From contig NZ_MULI01000035.1 in NCBI RefSeq assembly GCF_002939385.1, forward strand, positions 1 to 64,000: a stretch of DNA of 64,000 nt, written 5' to 3'. The position numbers and the translations under genes are program-made. Positions 41,935-54,075 of the stretch are shown here, one piece after another; the first letter of the stretch is position 1; each line of letters begins with the position of its first letter. Origin of the DNA: Streptomyces sp. MH60. Lineage in GTDB: Bacteria; Actinomycetota; Actinomycetes; Streptomycetales; Streptomycetaceae. Below the pieces are notes generated by a model. It worked only from the letters and a program-made list of their open reading frames with translations, had not been told where the DNA came from and ran no database searches.

Positions 41935-42348
41935 CTACGCGGTGCGGGCCCGGCGCAGCCAGTACAGGGCCGACAGCGGCAGCAGCACGGGAATGAAGAG
42001 GTACCCCATCCCGTAGTCCGACCACACGGTCGCGTCGGCGAAGGCCGACGGCTCCACCAGCGTCCAGGTGCCGACCGTCAGCACCCCCACCAGCTCGGCG
42101 GCGCAGCACACCTGCGCCGCCCTGCGGGCCCGCTCGCCGCCGCGCACCAGGGTGTAGGTGATGAACCCGTAGACGACGCCCGCGAGAGCCGACAGCGAGT
42201 AGGCGAGCGGGGCCCGGTCGAACTCGGTGGCGATCTGGTACGCGGACCGCGACACCGCGCCGACGACCATCACGCCGTACAGCCACACCAGCAGGATGCC
42301 GGGCCCGCCGATCAGCCGCTGCCCGGTCCGCTTCTCCTCCGTGGCCAC
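41935..42348 (-). CDS. Small integral membrane protein
   Basis: This 137-residue protein has four predicted membrane helices (for example ILLVWLYGVMVVGAVSRSAY and MGYLFIPVLLPLSALYWL) and short charged ends. I do not recognise a named family. The GTG at 42348 was chosen because GGGGAGG lies 9 nt upstream, inside the last codons of the preceding gene; an upstream ATG (42372) would overlap that gene by 20 nt. It is the second gene of a two-gene membrane-protein operon. Confidence 0.75.
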   Translation of the reverse strand: MATEEKRTGQRLIGGPGILLVWLYGVMVVGAVSRSAYQIATEFDRAPLAYSLSALAGVVYGFITYTLVRGGERARRAAQVCCAAELVGVLTVGTWTLVEPSAFADATVWSDYGMGYLFIPVLLPLSALYWLRRARTA

Positions 42349-42352
42349 CGTC

Positions 42353-42712
42353 TCAGCCTCCCCAGATGTCATACAGCCGGACCTCCAGGACGGCGAGGAC
42401 GACACCGCCGGCCGCGACCGTCACCGAACCCCAGCGGGTGCGCTCGGCCAGCGACATGAACCCCGCCGCCGGCACACACGCGAAGGCGCCCAGCAGATAC
42501 GCCACGAAGATCGTCGTGCCCTGTTCCGGTTCCTCGCCCCGCGCCAGCTGCACGACGCCGACCACCAGCTGGATCAGCGCCAGCGCCGAGACCGCGGCCA
42601 TGCCGATGAAGTGCCAGTCCTTCGTCGGCTGGTCACGGTAGGCGGCCCAGCCGCACCAGGCGGCCAGCAGCAGTGCGGCGACGCCGGTCACCAGCGTCAG
42701 GACGTCAAGCAT
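42353..42712 (-). CDS. Small integral membrane protein
   Basis: This 119-residue protein has four hydrophobic helices: MLDVLTLVTGVAALLLAAWC at the start, ALALIQLVVGVVQL, TTIFVAYLLGAFACVPAAGF and VTVAAGGVVLAVLEVRLY. No motif points to a function. It is 4 nt upstream of the next membrane-protein gene on the same strand and divergent from the HAD phosphatase gene. The two probably form a complex or pair at the membrane. Confidence 0.75.
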   Translation of the reverse strand: MLDVLTLVTGVAALLLAAWCGWAAYRDQPTKDWHFIGMAAVSALALIQLVVGVVQLARGEEPEQGTTIFVAYLLGAFACVPAAGFMSLAERTRWGSVTVAAGGVVLAVLEVRLYDIWGG

Positions 42713-42772
42713 GGCAGCGAGCCTATTACGGCCCAAAGGGCCCGCCGTCCCCGGCCCCGTAGGGTCGAGGAC

Positions 42773-43423
42773 ATGAAGCTCCACGCACAGGCCCTCCTGT
42801 TCGACAACGACGGCACCCTCGTCTCCTCCCTCGCATCCGTACGCCGCTGCTGGACGCGGTGGGCCGTCGAGTACGGGATCACCGCCGAGCGGTTCGGGCG
42901 GGTGGAACTGCACGGGCGCCCGGCCGCCGAGATAGCCGCCGACCTGCTGCCCGCCGACGTGGTCGCCGAGGCCGTCGCCCGCATCGAGCAGCTGGAGGTG
43001 GAGGACGTGCCGAACGGGGGCGTGCACCTGCTGCCCGGCACCCGCGCGTTCCTCGACGCGCTGCCGGCCGACCGCTGGGCCGTCGTCACCTCCGCCACCC
43101 GACGCCTCGCCGAAGCCCGCCTCGACGCCGTCGGCATCCTCCCCAAGACCCTCGTGGCCGCCGACGACATCACCCGCGGCAAGCCCGACCCCGAGCCCTA
43201 CCTCCTCGGTGCCCGCGCCCTGGGCGCCGACCCGGCCGCCTGCGTCGTCTTCGAGGACGCCCCCGCCGGGCTCCAGGCCGGCCGCGCCGCCGGCATGCGG
43301 ACCGTGGCGTTGGCCACAACCCACCGGGCCGACGAACTCGACGCCGACCTGGTGGTCACCGACCTCTCGGCCTTGTCGGCACTGGTCACCGACGCCGGAA
43401 TCGAGATCACCGTCCGGGGCTGA
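42773..43423 (+). CDS. HAD-superfamily phosphatase
   Basis: This 216-residue hydrolase of the phosphoglycolate/sugar-phosphatase type has motif I FDNDGTLVSS (Asp nucleophile at 10), motif II in VVTSATRRLA, motif III Lys in RGKPDPEPYL and motif IV in VVFEDAPAGLQAGRAAGM. It has a small helical cap after motif I. The substrate is probably a small sugar or polyol phosphate. TAGGGT (42760-42765) ends 7 nt before the ATG, so the mRNA is probably leaderless. Confidence 0.9.
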   Translation: MKLHAQALLFDNDGTLVSSLASVRRCWTRWAVEYGITAERFGRVELHGRPAAEIAADLLPADVVAEAVARIEQLEVEDVPNGGVHLLPGTRAFLDALPADRWAVVTSATRRLAEARLDAVGILPKTLVAADDITRGKPDPEPYLLGARALGADPAACVVFEDAPAGLQAGRAAGMRTVALATTHRADELDADLVVTDLSALSALVTDAGIEITVRG

Positions 43424-43451
43424 TCCACGCCCCCGCGACCAGCTGCCGTCC

Positions 43452-43478
43452 ACCGCTGTCCAGTATCCGGACAGCGGT
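43452..43478. promoter_or_regulatory. 10-7-10 inverted repeat before the met leader
   Basis: ACCGCTGTCC (43452-43461) and GGACAGCGGT (43469-43478) are a perfect inverted repeat with a 7-nt spacer. A second TCCGGACA follows closely (43480-43488 region), making repeated TCCGGACA units. It may terminate the HAD gene or bind a regulator of the met leader promoter. Confidence 0.45.
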
Positions 43479-43515
43479 CTCCGGACACGGGCATACGTCT
43501 GCTTTACTGATCGGC

Positions 43516-43605
43516 ATGAGCACCACGAGCGACCGCACCCCTGCGACCGAGGCGACCACGACGCCCGGTGCTCGTTGTATGTGCCTGCGAATGTGCGCCT
43601 TCTAG
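43516..43605 (+). CDS. Cys/Met-rich putative leader peptide of metNIQ
   Basis: This is a 29-residue reading frame ending GARCMCLRMCAF: three Cys and two Met in the last ten residues, preceded by a Thr/Ala-rich stretch. TTTACT (43503-43508) ends 7 nt before the ATG, so the mRNA is probably leaderless. It lies 245 nt before metN. The layout is that of a ribosome-mediated attenuator, in which stalling at scarce Cys or Met codons would alter transcription of the transporter operon. Putative leader peptides of this sort are annotated in Streptomyces, but I cannot confirm this one. Confidence 0.65.
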   Translation: MSTTSDRTPATEATTTPGARCMCLRMCAF

Positions 43606-43850
43606 AGGGCCCCCGCACCACCTGAGCCTCGCGCCCCGAAGCGAGCGCCCGCCCAGGTCCGCCCGCGCCCGGCGCGCGCACGCGGCCGGGCCACGCCCCG
43701 CGCACACGTTTCTCCCCGGTCCACCGCCATGGCGTACCGCCACCGCGAGAACCGTGCCGCGTTCCGAAGGACCCCCAAGAACCCGAAGAACAACGCCCCG
43801 TGCCCGGCGCACACCACCGCGCCGCGCACTCGACAGTGACGGAAACCCAC

Positions 43851-44915
43851 GTGATCACCACATCGGGCCTCACCAAGGTCTATCGTTCACGCGGCCGCGA
43901 GGTCACCGCCCTGGACGGCGTCGACCTGCACGTCCGCGAGGGCGAGGTGTACGGCGTCATCGGCCAGTCCGGCGCCGGCAAGTCCTCGCTCATCCGCTGC
44001 GTCAACCTCCTGGAGCGCCCCACCGCCGGCACGGTCACCGTCGCCGGCCGGGACCTCACCGCGCTGGCCGGCCGCGGCCCCCGCGCCGGCCGGGAACTGC
44101 GACAGGCGCGCAGCCGTATCGGAATGGTCTTCCAGCACTTCAACCTGCTCTCGTCGCGGACCGTGCGGGACAACGTCGAACTGCCCCTGGAGATCCTCGG
44201 CAAGTCGGGGAAGGAACGTTCCCGCAAGGCGCTGGAACTGCTCGACCTCGTCGGCCTCGCCGACAAGGCGGGCGCCTACCCGGCCCAGCTCTCCGGCGGC
44301 CAGAAGCAGCGCGTCGGCATCGCCCGCGCCCTGGCCGGCGACCCCAAGGTGCTGCTCTCCGACGAGGCCACCAGCGCCCTCGACCCGGAGACCACCCGCT
44401 CCATCCTCCAGCTGCTGCGCGACCTCAACCGGCAGCTCGGGCTGACCGTCCTGCTCATCACCCACGAGATGGACGTCGTCAAGAGCATCTGCGACTCGGC
44501 CGCCCTCATGGACCGGGGCCGCATCGTCGAGTCCGGCACGGTCGGCGAACTCCTCGCCACCCCGGGCTCCGAACTGGCCGCCGCGCTCTTCCCGGTCGGC
44601 GGCGAGGCCTCCGCGGAGGACCGCACCGTCCTCGACGTCACCTTCCACGGCGAGGCCGCCACCCAGCCCGTCATCTCCCAGCTCTCCCGCACCTACAACA
44701 TCGACATATCGATCCTCGGCGCCGCCATCGACACCGTCGGCGGCCTCCAGGTCGGCCGGATGCGCATCGAACTGCCCGGCCGCTACGAGGACAACGTCGT
44801 GCCCGTCGGCTTCCTGCGCGAACAGGGCCTGCAGATCGACGTGGTGAACGAGACGCCGGACACGGCCACCACGCCGGCCGCGTCCGCCTCGCTGGTGAAG
44901 GAAGGTGCCAAGTGA
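43851..44915 (+). CDS. metN: Methionine ABC transporter ATP-binding protein
   Basis: MetN powers D/L-methionine uptake. The 354-residue protein has Walker A GQSGAGKSSLIRCVNLLERP, Q-loop GMVFQHFNLLSSRTV, signature LSGGQKQRVGIARAL, Walker B VLLSDEATSALDP and H-loop LLITHEMD. The C-terminal NIL regulatory domain (about 265-345) binds methionine to trans-inhibit the importer. The GTG at 43851 follows GGAAA; an upstream in-frame start adds only Pro/His-rich residues. It is first in metNIQ and overlaps metI (GTGA). Confidence 0.95.
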   Translation: MITTSGLTKVYRSRGREVTALDGVDLHVREGEVYGVIGQSGAGKSSLIRCVNLLERPTAGTVTVAGRDLTALAGRGPRAGRELRQARSRIGMVFQHFNLLSSRTVRDNVELPLEILGKSGKERSRKALELLDLVGLADKAGAYPAQLSGGQKQRVGIARALAGDPKVLLSDEATSALDPETTRSILQLLRDLNRQLGLTVLLITHEMDVVKSICDSAALMDRGRIVESGTVGELLATPGSELAAALFPVGGEASAEDRTVLDVTFHGEAATQPVISQLSRTYNIDISILGAAIDTVGGLQVGRMRIELPGRYEDNVVPVGFLREQGLQIDVVNETPDTATTPAASASLVKEGAK

Positions 44916-45649
44916 CCTGGTCGCAGATGCAGCCGCTGCTGGAGCAGGCCTCCTGGGAGACCCTGATCATGGTCGGCTGGTCCACCCTGATCGCCGTCGT
45001 CCTCGGACTTCCGCTCGGCGTCCTCCTCGTCCTCACCGACCGCGGCGGCCTGCTGCAGAACGTCCTGGTGAACAAGGTCATCGGGCAGATCGTGAACATC
45101 GGCCGCTCGATGCCGTTCATCATCCTCATGGTCGCGCTGATGAGCTTCACCCGCTGGGTCACCGGCACCACCATCGGCAGCGAGGCCGCGATCGTGCCGC
45201 TCGCCATCGGCGGCATCCCGTTCTTCGCGCGGCTCGTCGAGACCGCCGTGCGCGAGGTCGACGGAGGGCTCGTGGAGGCCGTCCAGTCCATGGGCGGCAG
45301 CACCTGGACCATCGTCCGCAAGGTCCTGGTCCCCGAGGCGCTCCCCTCCCTGATCGCCTCCACCACCACCACGATCATCGCCCTCATCGGCTACTCCGCC
45401 ATGGCCGGCACCGTCGGCGGCGGCGGCCTCGGCGACCTCGCCGTCCGCTACGGCTACCAGCGCTTCGAGCCCGGCTTCATGTGGATCACCGTCGCGCTCC
45501 TCGCCGTCGCGATCTCGCTCATCCAGTTCGTCGGCGACTACGCGGCCCGCACCCTGCACCGCCGCGGCGGACGCGGCGGAGCGGCGCCCAGGCTCCGGCT
45601 GCTCAGGGCCAAGGAGCCCGCCGCGGCCGACGTGAGCAAGGTCGCCTGA
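44912..45649 (+). CDS. metI: Methionine ABC transporter permease
   Basis: This is a 245-residue permease with five to six helices (WETLIMVGWSTLIAVVLGLP at the start). The EAA coupling loop VEAVQSMGGSTWTIVRKVLV is followed by PEALPSLIASTTTTIIALIG, matching MetI. A 30-residue basic C-terminal tail (HRRGGRGGAAPRLRLLRAKE) is an extension. The GTG start overlaps the metN stop. MetI carries substrate from MetQ across the membrane with MetN. Confidence 0.95.
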   Translation: MTWSQMQPLLEQASWETLIMVGWSTLIAVVLGLPLGVLLVLTDRGGLLQNVLVNKVIGQIVNIGRSMPFIILMVALMSFTRWVTGTTIGSEAAIVPLAIGGIPFFARLVETAVREVDGGLVEAVQSMGGSTWTIVRKVLVPEALPSLIASTTTTIIALIGYSAMAGTVGGGGLGDLAVRYGYQRFEPGFMWITVALLAVAISLIQFVGDYAARTLHRRGGRGGAAPRLRLLRAKEPAAADVSKVA

Positions 45650-45714
45650 CCGCACCCCAAGGACTCCCCGCCCCACCGGGACGGGGTCGCACCACCTCAG
45701 GAAAGGCACTTTTC

Positions 45715-46542
45715 GTGCGTAACACCGCCAAGTTCACCACCGCCGTCCTCGCCGCCGGAGCCCTCACCCTCGGCCTGACCGCCTGCGGCTCCGACAAGGA
45801 CTCCGCCTCCGACACCTCGGGACCGCTGGTCGTCGCCGCGAGCCCCACCCCGCACGCCGAGATCCTCGACTACGTCAAGGACAACCTGGCGAAGAAGGCG
45901 GGCCTCGACCTCGAGGTCAAGGAGTTCACCGACTACGTCACGCCGAACACGGCGACGGAGGACGGCTCCGTGGGGGCCAACTACTTCCAGACCCAGCCCT
46001 ACCTCGACGACTTCAACAAGAAGAACGGCACCCACATCGTGTCCGTCGTCGACGTGCACCTGGAGCCCCTCGGCCTCTACTCGCACAAGGTGAAGAAGGC
46101 CGACGACCTGAAGAGCGGTGCGACCGTCGCCGTCCCCAACGACACCGTCAACGAGGGCCGCGCCCTCCAGCTGCTCGCCGCCAACGGGATCATCGCCCTC
46201 AAGGACGGCGTCGGCACCGCGGCGACCCCCTCGGACATCACCAAGAACCCGAAGAACCTGGAGTTCAAGGAGCTGGAGGCGGCCCAGACCCCGCGCTCCC
46301 TGGACGACGTGGACGCGGCGGTCGTCAACGGCAACTACGCCATCGAGGCCGACCTGAAGCCCGCCCAGGACGCCCTCGTCCTGGAGAGCGCCAAGGGCAA
46401 CCCGAACAGCAACCTCCTCGCAGTCAAGGAGGGCCACGAGGACGACCCGCGCGTCAAGAAGCTCGCGAAGCTCCTCAACTCGCCCGAGGTGAAGAAGTTC
46501 ATCGAGGACAAGTACGCCGGCGCGGTCCTGCCCTCCTTCTGA
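45715..46542 (+). CDS. metQ: Methionine-binding lipoprotein
   Basis: This is a 275-residue lipoprotein that captures methionine outside the membrane. The signal peptide ends in the lipobox LTAC with lipidated Cys24. The NlpA/MetQ domain shows VVAASPTPHAEILDYVKDNL, TDYVTPNTATEDGSVGANYF and AVVNGNYAIEADLKPAQDAL. The GTG start has a GGAAAGG ribosome binding site. It lies 65 nt after metI and is last in the operon, with an 18-bp terminator hairpin after it. Confidence 0.95.
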   Translation: MRNTAKFTTAVLAAGALTLGLTACGSDKDSASDTSGPLVVAASPTPHAEILDYVKDNLAKKAGLDLEVKEFTDYVTPNTATEDGSVGANYFQTQPYLDDFNKKNGTHIVSVVDVHLEPLGLYSHKVKKADDLKSGATVAVPNDTVNEGRALQLLAANGIIALKDGVGTAATPSDITKNPKNLEFKELEAAQTPRSLDDVDAAVVNGNYAIEADLKPAQDALVLESAKGNPNSNLLAVKEGHEDDPRVKKLAKLLNSPEVKKFIEDKYAGAVLPSF

Positions 46543-46597
46543 ACCTCCGACCCCGAGGTTCCCTGCGGCCCGCCGTCCGGGCCGAACCCCGCGTCAC

Positions 46598-46637
46598 CCA
46601 CCGGGTCCGCTCCGTGCTCACGGGGCGGACCCGGTGG
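46598..46637 (+). terminator. Terminator of metNIQ
   Basis: This is an 18-bp stem (46598-46615 with 46620-46637, starting CCACCGGGTCCGC, one T-G pair) with the 4-nt loop GCTC, 56 nt after metQ. Confidence 0.88.
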
Positions 46638-46714
46638 TGTGGTTGAGTGCTTTCATGCTGCATGCTGGGCAGTTCGAGCAGGCCCTGACGGTCACACAGG
46701 TTACGGAGCGGCGC

Positions 46715-47353
46715 ATGACGAGCACCTTCCCCAACATCTCCATCAGCACGGAGCGGTTGGTGCTGCGCCCCCTCGACGAGGACGACGTCCCCGCGCTGGC
46801 CGCGATGATGAACGACGAGCAGGTCGCCGCCTGGACCCACGTCCCCCAGCCCTTCACCGAGGACAACGCCGCCACCTGGATCCGCGAGTACGCCCCGGCC
46901 GAGCGCACCGCGGGGCGGGGGCTCGACCTCGCCGTCACCGAGTTCCTCACCCAGCGGCTGGTCGGCGTCATCCAGCTGACCAAGACCAACTGGCACGTGC
47001 GGTCCACCGAACTCTCGTACATAGTCGCGCCCTGGGCCCGGGGAGAGGGGTACGCCTCCGAGGCGGCACTCGCCACCGCCCAGTGGCTCTTCGGCGACCA
47101 GAAGTTCGAACGCGTCGAACTGCGCACCGCGGCCGACAACACCGCCTCCCAGCAGGTCGCCCAGAAGATCGGCTGCATCAGCGAGGGAGTCCTGCGCGGC
47201 GCCTGCATAGCGCGCGTACGCAGCGACGACGGCGTCTGGACGGACACCCGCACCGACTTCATCGTGTGGAGCCTGCTGCCGGAGGACCTGGAGGGCGCCA
47301 CCGGACAGCTGACCGACGCCGACGGTTTCACCACCTTCACGGACTGGAACTGA
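46715..47353 (+). CDS. GNAT family N-acetyltransferase (RimJ/RimL-like)
   Basis: This is a 212-residue acetyltransferase of the type that modifies N-termini or small molecules: ISTERLVLRPLDEDDVPAL at the start, ELSYIVAPWARGEGYASEAA (acetyl-CoA loop) and RVELRTAADNTASQQVAQKI. The ATG at 46715 has GGAG 6 nt upstream; an in-frame ATG at 46655 could extend the N-terminus by 20 residues. The substrate is unknown. It stands alone between the met terminator and the corrin methyltransferase gene. Confidence 0.85.
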   Translation: MTSTFPNISISTERLVLRPLDEDDVPALAAMMNDEQVAAWTHVPQPFTEDNAATWIREYAPAERTAGRGLDLAVTEFLTQRLVGVIQLTKTNWHVRSTELSYIVAPWARGEGYASEAALATAQWLFGDQKFERVELRTAADNTASQQVAQKIGCISEGVLRGACIARVRSDDGVWTDTRTDFIVWSLLPEDLEGATGQLTDADGFTTFTDWN

Positions 47354-47471
47354 TAAACGGGGGCCGACCGGCGCCACCACCCCGCACCGAGGCCGCACCA
47401 GGTACCCTCACGGGGCGCGCCCGCGACGGTACCGCGACCACGACCTGCGAAAACCCTGGAGACTGACGACG

Positions 47472-48698
47472 ATGGCCGACCGGGTCACGGTGATCGGCTG
47501 GGACGGTTCGCCGCTGACCGCCGCGGCACGCTCCGCACTGGGCGCCGCCACCCTGGTGGCCGGCGCCGCACACCATCTGGCACTTCCCGAGGTGCCGCCC
47601 GCCGCCGAACGCATCCGCCTCGGCAGCGTCGCCCTCGCCGCCCGCCGCCTCGCCGCCCACCGCGGCACCACGGTCGTGCTGGCCGACGGCGACCCCGGCT
47701 TCTTCGGCGTCGTACGCACCCTGCGGGACCCCGAGTTCGGCCTGGAGGTGGAGGTCGTCCCCGCCGTCTCCTCCGTGGCCGCCGCCTTCGCCCGCGCCGG
47801 AATGCCCTGGGACGACGCCCATGTGGTCGTCGCCCACCCCCGCACCCTGCGCCGCGCGGTGAACGTGTGCCGGGCCCACCCCAAGGTCGCGGTCCTCACC
47901 TCACCGGGCGCCGGACCGGCCGAACTCGGCCTGCTGATGGAGGGGGTCCACCGCACCTTCGTCATCTGCGAGGAACTCGGCACCACCCGCGAGCGGGTCA
48001 CCGTCGTCACCTCCGACAAGGCCGCCGACCACACCTGGCGCGATCCGAACGTCGTGATCGTGGCGGGCGGCAGCGCCGGTCCCGGCCCCGCGGGCGACGG
48101 CACCGGCTGGATCGCCGGCCGCGACCCCGCCACCGGACCGCGCGGCTGGTCCCTGCCCGCCGCGGCCTACGGCGGTGAACTGGGCGAGGGCGAGACCGAC
48201 CTGCTGCGCACCGCCCAACTCGCCAGGCTCGGACCACGTCTCGGCGACCTCGTGTGGGACATCGGCTGCGGCAGCGGCGCCTTCGCCACCGAGGCCGCCC
48301 GCGGCGGCGCCGCCGTCATCGCGGTCGACCGGGACCGGGACGCCTGCGCCCGCACCGAGGCCACCGCACGGCACTTCGGCGTCCAGCTCCAGACCGTGCA
48401 CGGCAACGCCCCGTACATCCTGGAGAACCTCCCCGAACCGGACGTCGTCCGGGTCGGCGGCGGGGGAGCGGCCGTGGTCTCCGCGGTCGCGGACCGCCGC
48501 CCGCAGCGCATCGTCGCGCACGCCGCGACCCGCGACGCGGCCGAACTCGTCGGCAGGGACCTGACGGAGCACGGGTACCGCGTCGAGTGCGCCCTGCTGC
48601 AGTCCGTCGGACTCGACACCCGGGCCTGGACGGAGACGGAGCGGAGCGTCGCGTTCCTGCTCAGCGGAGAGATCGTACGGCGCGAAGCACCCCGCTGA
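47472..48698 (+). CDS. cobL: Precorrin-6Y/cobalt-precorrin methyltransferase-decarboxylase (CbiE-CbiT fusion)
   Basis: This is a 408-residue bifunctional B12 enzyme. The N-terminal CbiE part (1-215) is a tetrapyrrole C5 methylase (VTVIGWDGSPLTAAARSALG, VLADGDPGFFGVVRTL, VVPAVSSVAAAFARAG). The C-terminal CbiT part (about 230-400) has the SAM site LVWDIGCGSGAFATEAARGG and methylates C15 with loss of the C12 acetate carboxyl. CobL-type fusions are common in actinobacteria. The ATG has a GGAG ribosome binding site. It precedes the BluB-CobT gene by 372 nt and may be co-regulated. Confidence 0.93.
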   Translation: MADRVTVIGWDGSPLTAAARSALGAATLVAGAAHHLALPEVPPAAERIRLGSVALAARRLAAHRGTTVVLADGDPGFFGVVRTLRDPEFGLEVEVVPAVSSVAAAFARAGMPWDDAHVVVAHPRTLRRAVNVCRAHPKVAVLTSPGAGPAELGLLMEGVHRTFVICEELGTTRERVTVVTSDKAADHTWRDPNVVIVAGGSAGPGPAGDGTGWIAGRDPATGPRGWSLPAAAYGGELGEGETDLLRTAQLARLGPRLGDLVWDIGCGSGAFATEAARGGAAVIAVDRDRDACARTEATARHFGVQLQTVHGNAPYILENLPEPDVVRVGGGGAAVVSAVADRRPQRIVAHAATRDAAELVGRDLTEHGYRVECALLQSVGLDTRAWTETERSVAFLLSGEIVRREAPR

Positions 48699-48756
48699 GG
48701 TCCCCCCGCGACCGCGCCCCGTGATCGGTTGTTCATACCGCGCGGGGTAGGCTGGC

Positions 48757-49070
48757 GGATTGTTGTACCGCATGCGGACACCCGGCGGTTCGTCGGTCGA
48801 TGTCCGTAAAAACCCGCTCCTCAGGGGGTGGGTGTGGTACGGCACAACCGGAGGACGCGCAACGTGGCGCAGTCCACAGCGGGCCGTCGCGGATCAAGCT
48901 GTCGTGGCGGGGGAACGACCGCGACAATGCCACTCAATGGCTTTGTCGTCTTTTCCCGCGGGTCGTTCGTGCCGCTGGGCACGCCCGCTCGTTCTTCACT
49001 ACGGGCGGTCGGTGCGCCGTCCCGGGTGAGCTGGTTGTAGAAGCACTAACCGATGGGCGAGGGGTTACGC
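48757..49070 (+). promoter_or_regulatory. Structured 5' leader of the BluB-CobT fusion gene
   Basis: There are about 310 nt between a -10-like TAGGCT (near 48750) and the gene. At 48913-48968 a nested helix has an outer pair GAACGACC (48913-48920) / GGTCGTTC (48961-48968), a middle pair CGACAA (48922-48927) / TTGTCG (48943-48948), and an inner pair GCCA (48929-48932) / TGGC (48938-48941). TCTTTT follows the middle pair. Further arms GCCCG/CGGGC lie downstream. I cannot match it to the cobalamin riboswitch consensus. No leader ORF is convincing. Confidence 0.55.
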
Positions 49071-52661
<3,591 letters not shown>

Positions 52662-52686
52662 TCGGGCGGCAGCGGCCGCACGGCGC

Positions 52687-52713
52687 GGGGCCCGGGACAC
52701 GGTGCCGGGCCCC
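52687..52713 (+). terminator. Terminator after the BluB-CobT gene
   Basis: GGGGCCCGG (52687-52695) pairs with CCGGGCCCC (52705-52713) around a 9-nt loop, 26 nt after the stop. Confidence 0.8.
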
Positions 52714-52841
52714 TGCCGGGTTGCCGCGCCCGAAAACCCCGCCCGGCAACGGGTCCACCCACCGGACCACCTGGGCCGCACCCGCCACCCCGCCGTAAAA
52801 TCCGCACGTCAGCGCCAGCGCCCCACAGGAGCCGTCCCCTC

Positions 52842-54074
52842 ATGGCCGAACACCCCGCCTACCCCGTAGGCCTCCGCCTCACCGGCCGCCGCGTGGTCGT
52901 CCTCGGCGGCGGACAGGTCGCCCAGCGCCGCCTGCCCGCCCTCATCGCGGCCGGTGCCGACATCCGCCTCGTCTCTCCCGAGGCGACCCCTTCCGTCGAG
53001 GCCATGGCGGACGCGGGCGAGATCACCTGGGAGCGGCGCCCCTACGCGGACGGGGACCTCGCGGACGCCTGGTACGCCCTGATCGCCACCAGCGACACCG
53101 AGGCCAACCACGCCGCCTCCGCCGAGGCCGAGCGGCACCGCGTCTGGTGCGTCCGCTCCGACGACGCCGACCGCGCCACGGCCTGGACCCCGGCGACCGG
53201 ACACAGCGAGGGCGTCACCGTCGCCGTGCTCACCACCGACGCGCGCCACCGCGATCCCCGCCACACCGCCGCCATCCGGGACGCGGTGGTCGAGGGCCTG
53301 CGCGACGGCACCCTGGTCGCCCCGCACCAGCGCACCCGCACCGCCGGTGTCGCCCTGGTCGGCGGCGGTCCCGGCGACCCCGATCTGATCACCGTCCGCG
53401 GGCGCCGCCTGCTCGCCGAGGCCGACGTCGTCATCGCCGACCGGCTCGGCCCCCGCGACCTGCTCGCCGAACTGCCGCCGCACGTCGAGGTCATCGACGC
53501 GGCGAAGATCCCGTACGGGCGCTTCATGGCCCAGGAGGCCATCAACAACGCGCTGATCGAGCACGCCAAGCAGGGCAAGGCGGTCGTACGGCTGAAGGGC
53601 GGCGACCCGTTCGTCTTCGGCCGGGGCATGGAGGAGGCGCGGGCCCTGGCCGAGGCGGGCATCGCGTGCACCGTCGTCCCCGGCATCTCCAGCTCGATCT
53701 CGGTCCCCGGCGCGGCCGGCATCCCGGTCACCCACCGGGGCGTCGCCCACGAGTTCACCGTGGTCAGCGGGCACGTCGCCCCCGACGACGAGCGCTCCCT
53801 GGTCGACTGGCCGTCCCTCGCGAAGCTGACCGGCACGCTCGTGATCCTCATGGGCGTCGACAAGATCGGCCGGATCGCCGAGACCCTCGTCGCGCACGGC
53901 AGGTCCCCCGACACCCCGGTCGCCCTCGTCCAGGAGGGGACCACGGCCGCCCAGCGCCGGGTGGACGCGACCCTCGCCACCGTCGCCGAGACCGTCGTCG
54001 CCGAGGACGTCAGGCCGCCCGCCGTCATCGTCGTCGGCGAGGTCGTCGGAGTCGGCCCGCACGGGACGGTCTGA
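52842..54074 (+). CDS. cysG: CysG-type siroheme synthase / uroporphyrinogen-III C-methyltransferase
   Basis: This 410-residue multifunctional protein has an N-terminal precorrin-2 dehydrogenase/ferrochelatase part (1-160: RVVVLGGGQVAQRRLPALIA, an NAD site). The C-terminal SUMT domain (about 168-405: VALVGGGPGDPDLITVRGRR, VVRLKGGDPFVFGRG, VVPGISSSISVPGAAGIPVT) makes precorrin-2 from uroporphyrinogen III. It feeds siroheme and the B12 branch served by its neighbours. The ATG has a weak ribosome binding site, and the preceding gene ends in a terminator, so it probably has its own promoter. The next gene starts 1 nt after the stop. Confidence 0.93.
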   Translation: MAEHPAYPVGLRLTGRRVVVLGGGQVAQRRLPALIAAGADIRLVSPEATPSVEAMADAGEITWERRPYADGDLADAWYALIATSDTEANHAASAEAERHRVWCVRSDDADRATAWTPATGHSEGVTVAVLTTDARHRDPRHTAAIRDAVVEGLRDGTLVAPHQRTRTAGVALVGGGPGDPDLITVRGRRLLAEADVVIADRLGPRDLLAELPPHVEVIDAAKIPYGRFMAQEAINNALIEHAKQGKAVVRLKGGDPFVFGRGMEEARALAEAGIACTVVPGISSSISVPGAAGIPVTHRGVAHEFTVVSGHVAPDDERSLVDWPSLAKLTGTLVILMGVDKIGRIAETLVAHGRSPDTPVALVQEGTTAAQRRVDATLATVAETVVAEDVRPPAVIVVGEVVGVGPHGTV

Positions 54075-54075
54075 C

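Noticed and set aside
43729..43839. 36-residue frame (MAYRHRENRAAF...) between the leader peptide and metN
   Set aside because: There is no ribosome binding site, the composition is Arg/Pro/Asn, and it overlaps the region needed for attenuation; not supported as a gene.
48757..49070. Cobalamin riboswitch before cobT
   Set aside because: A GCCACT occurs at 48929, but the conserved GGTGxxAATCC-like core and the B12 box are absent.
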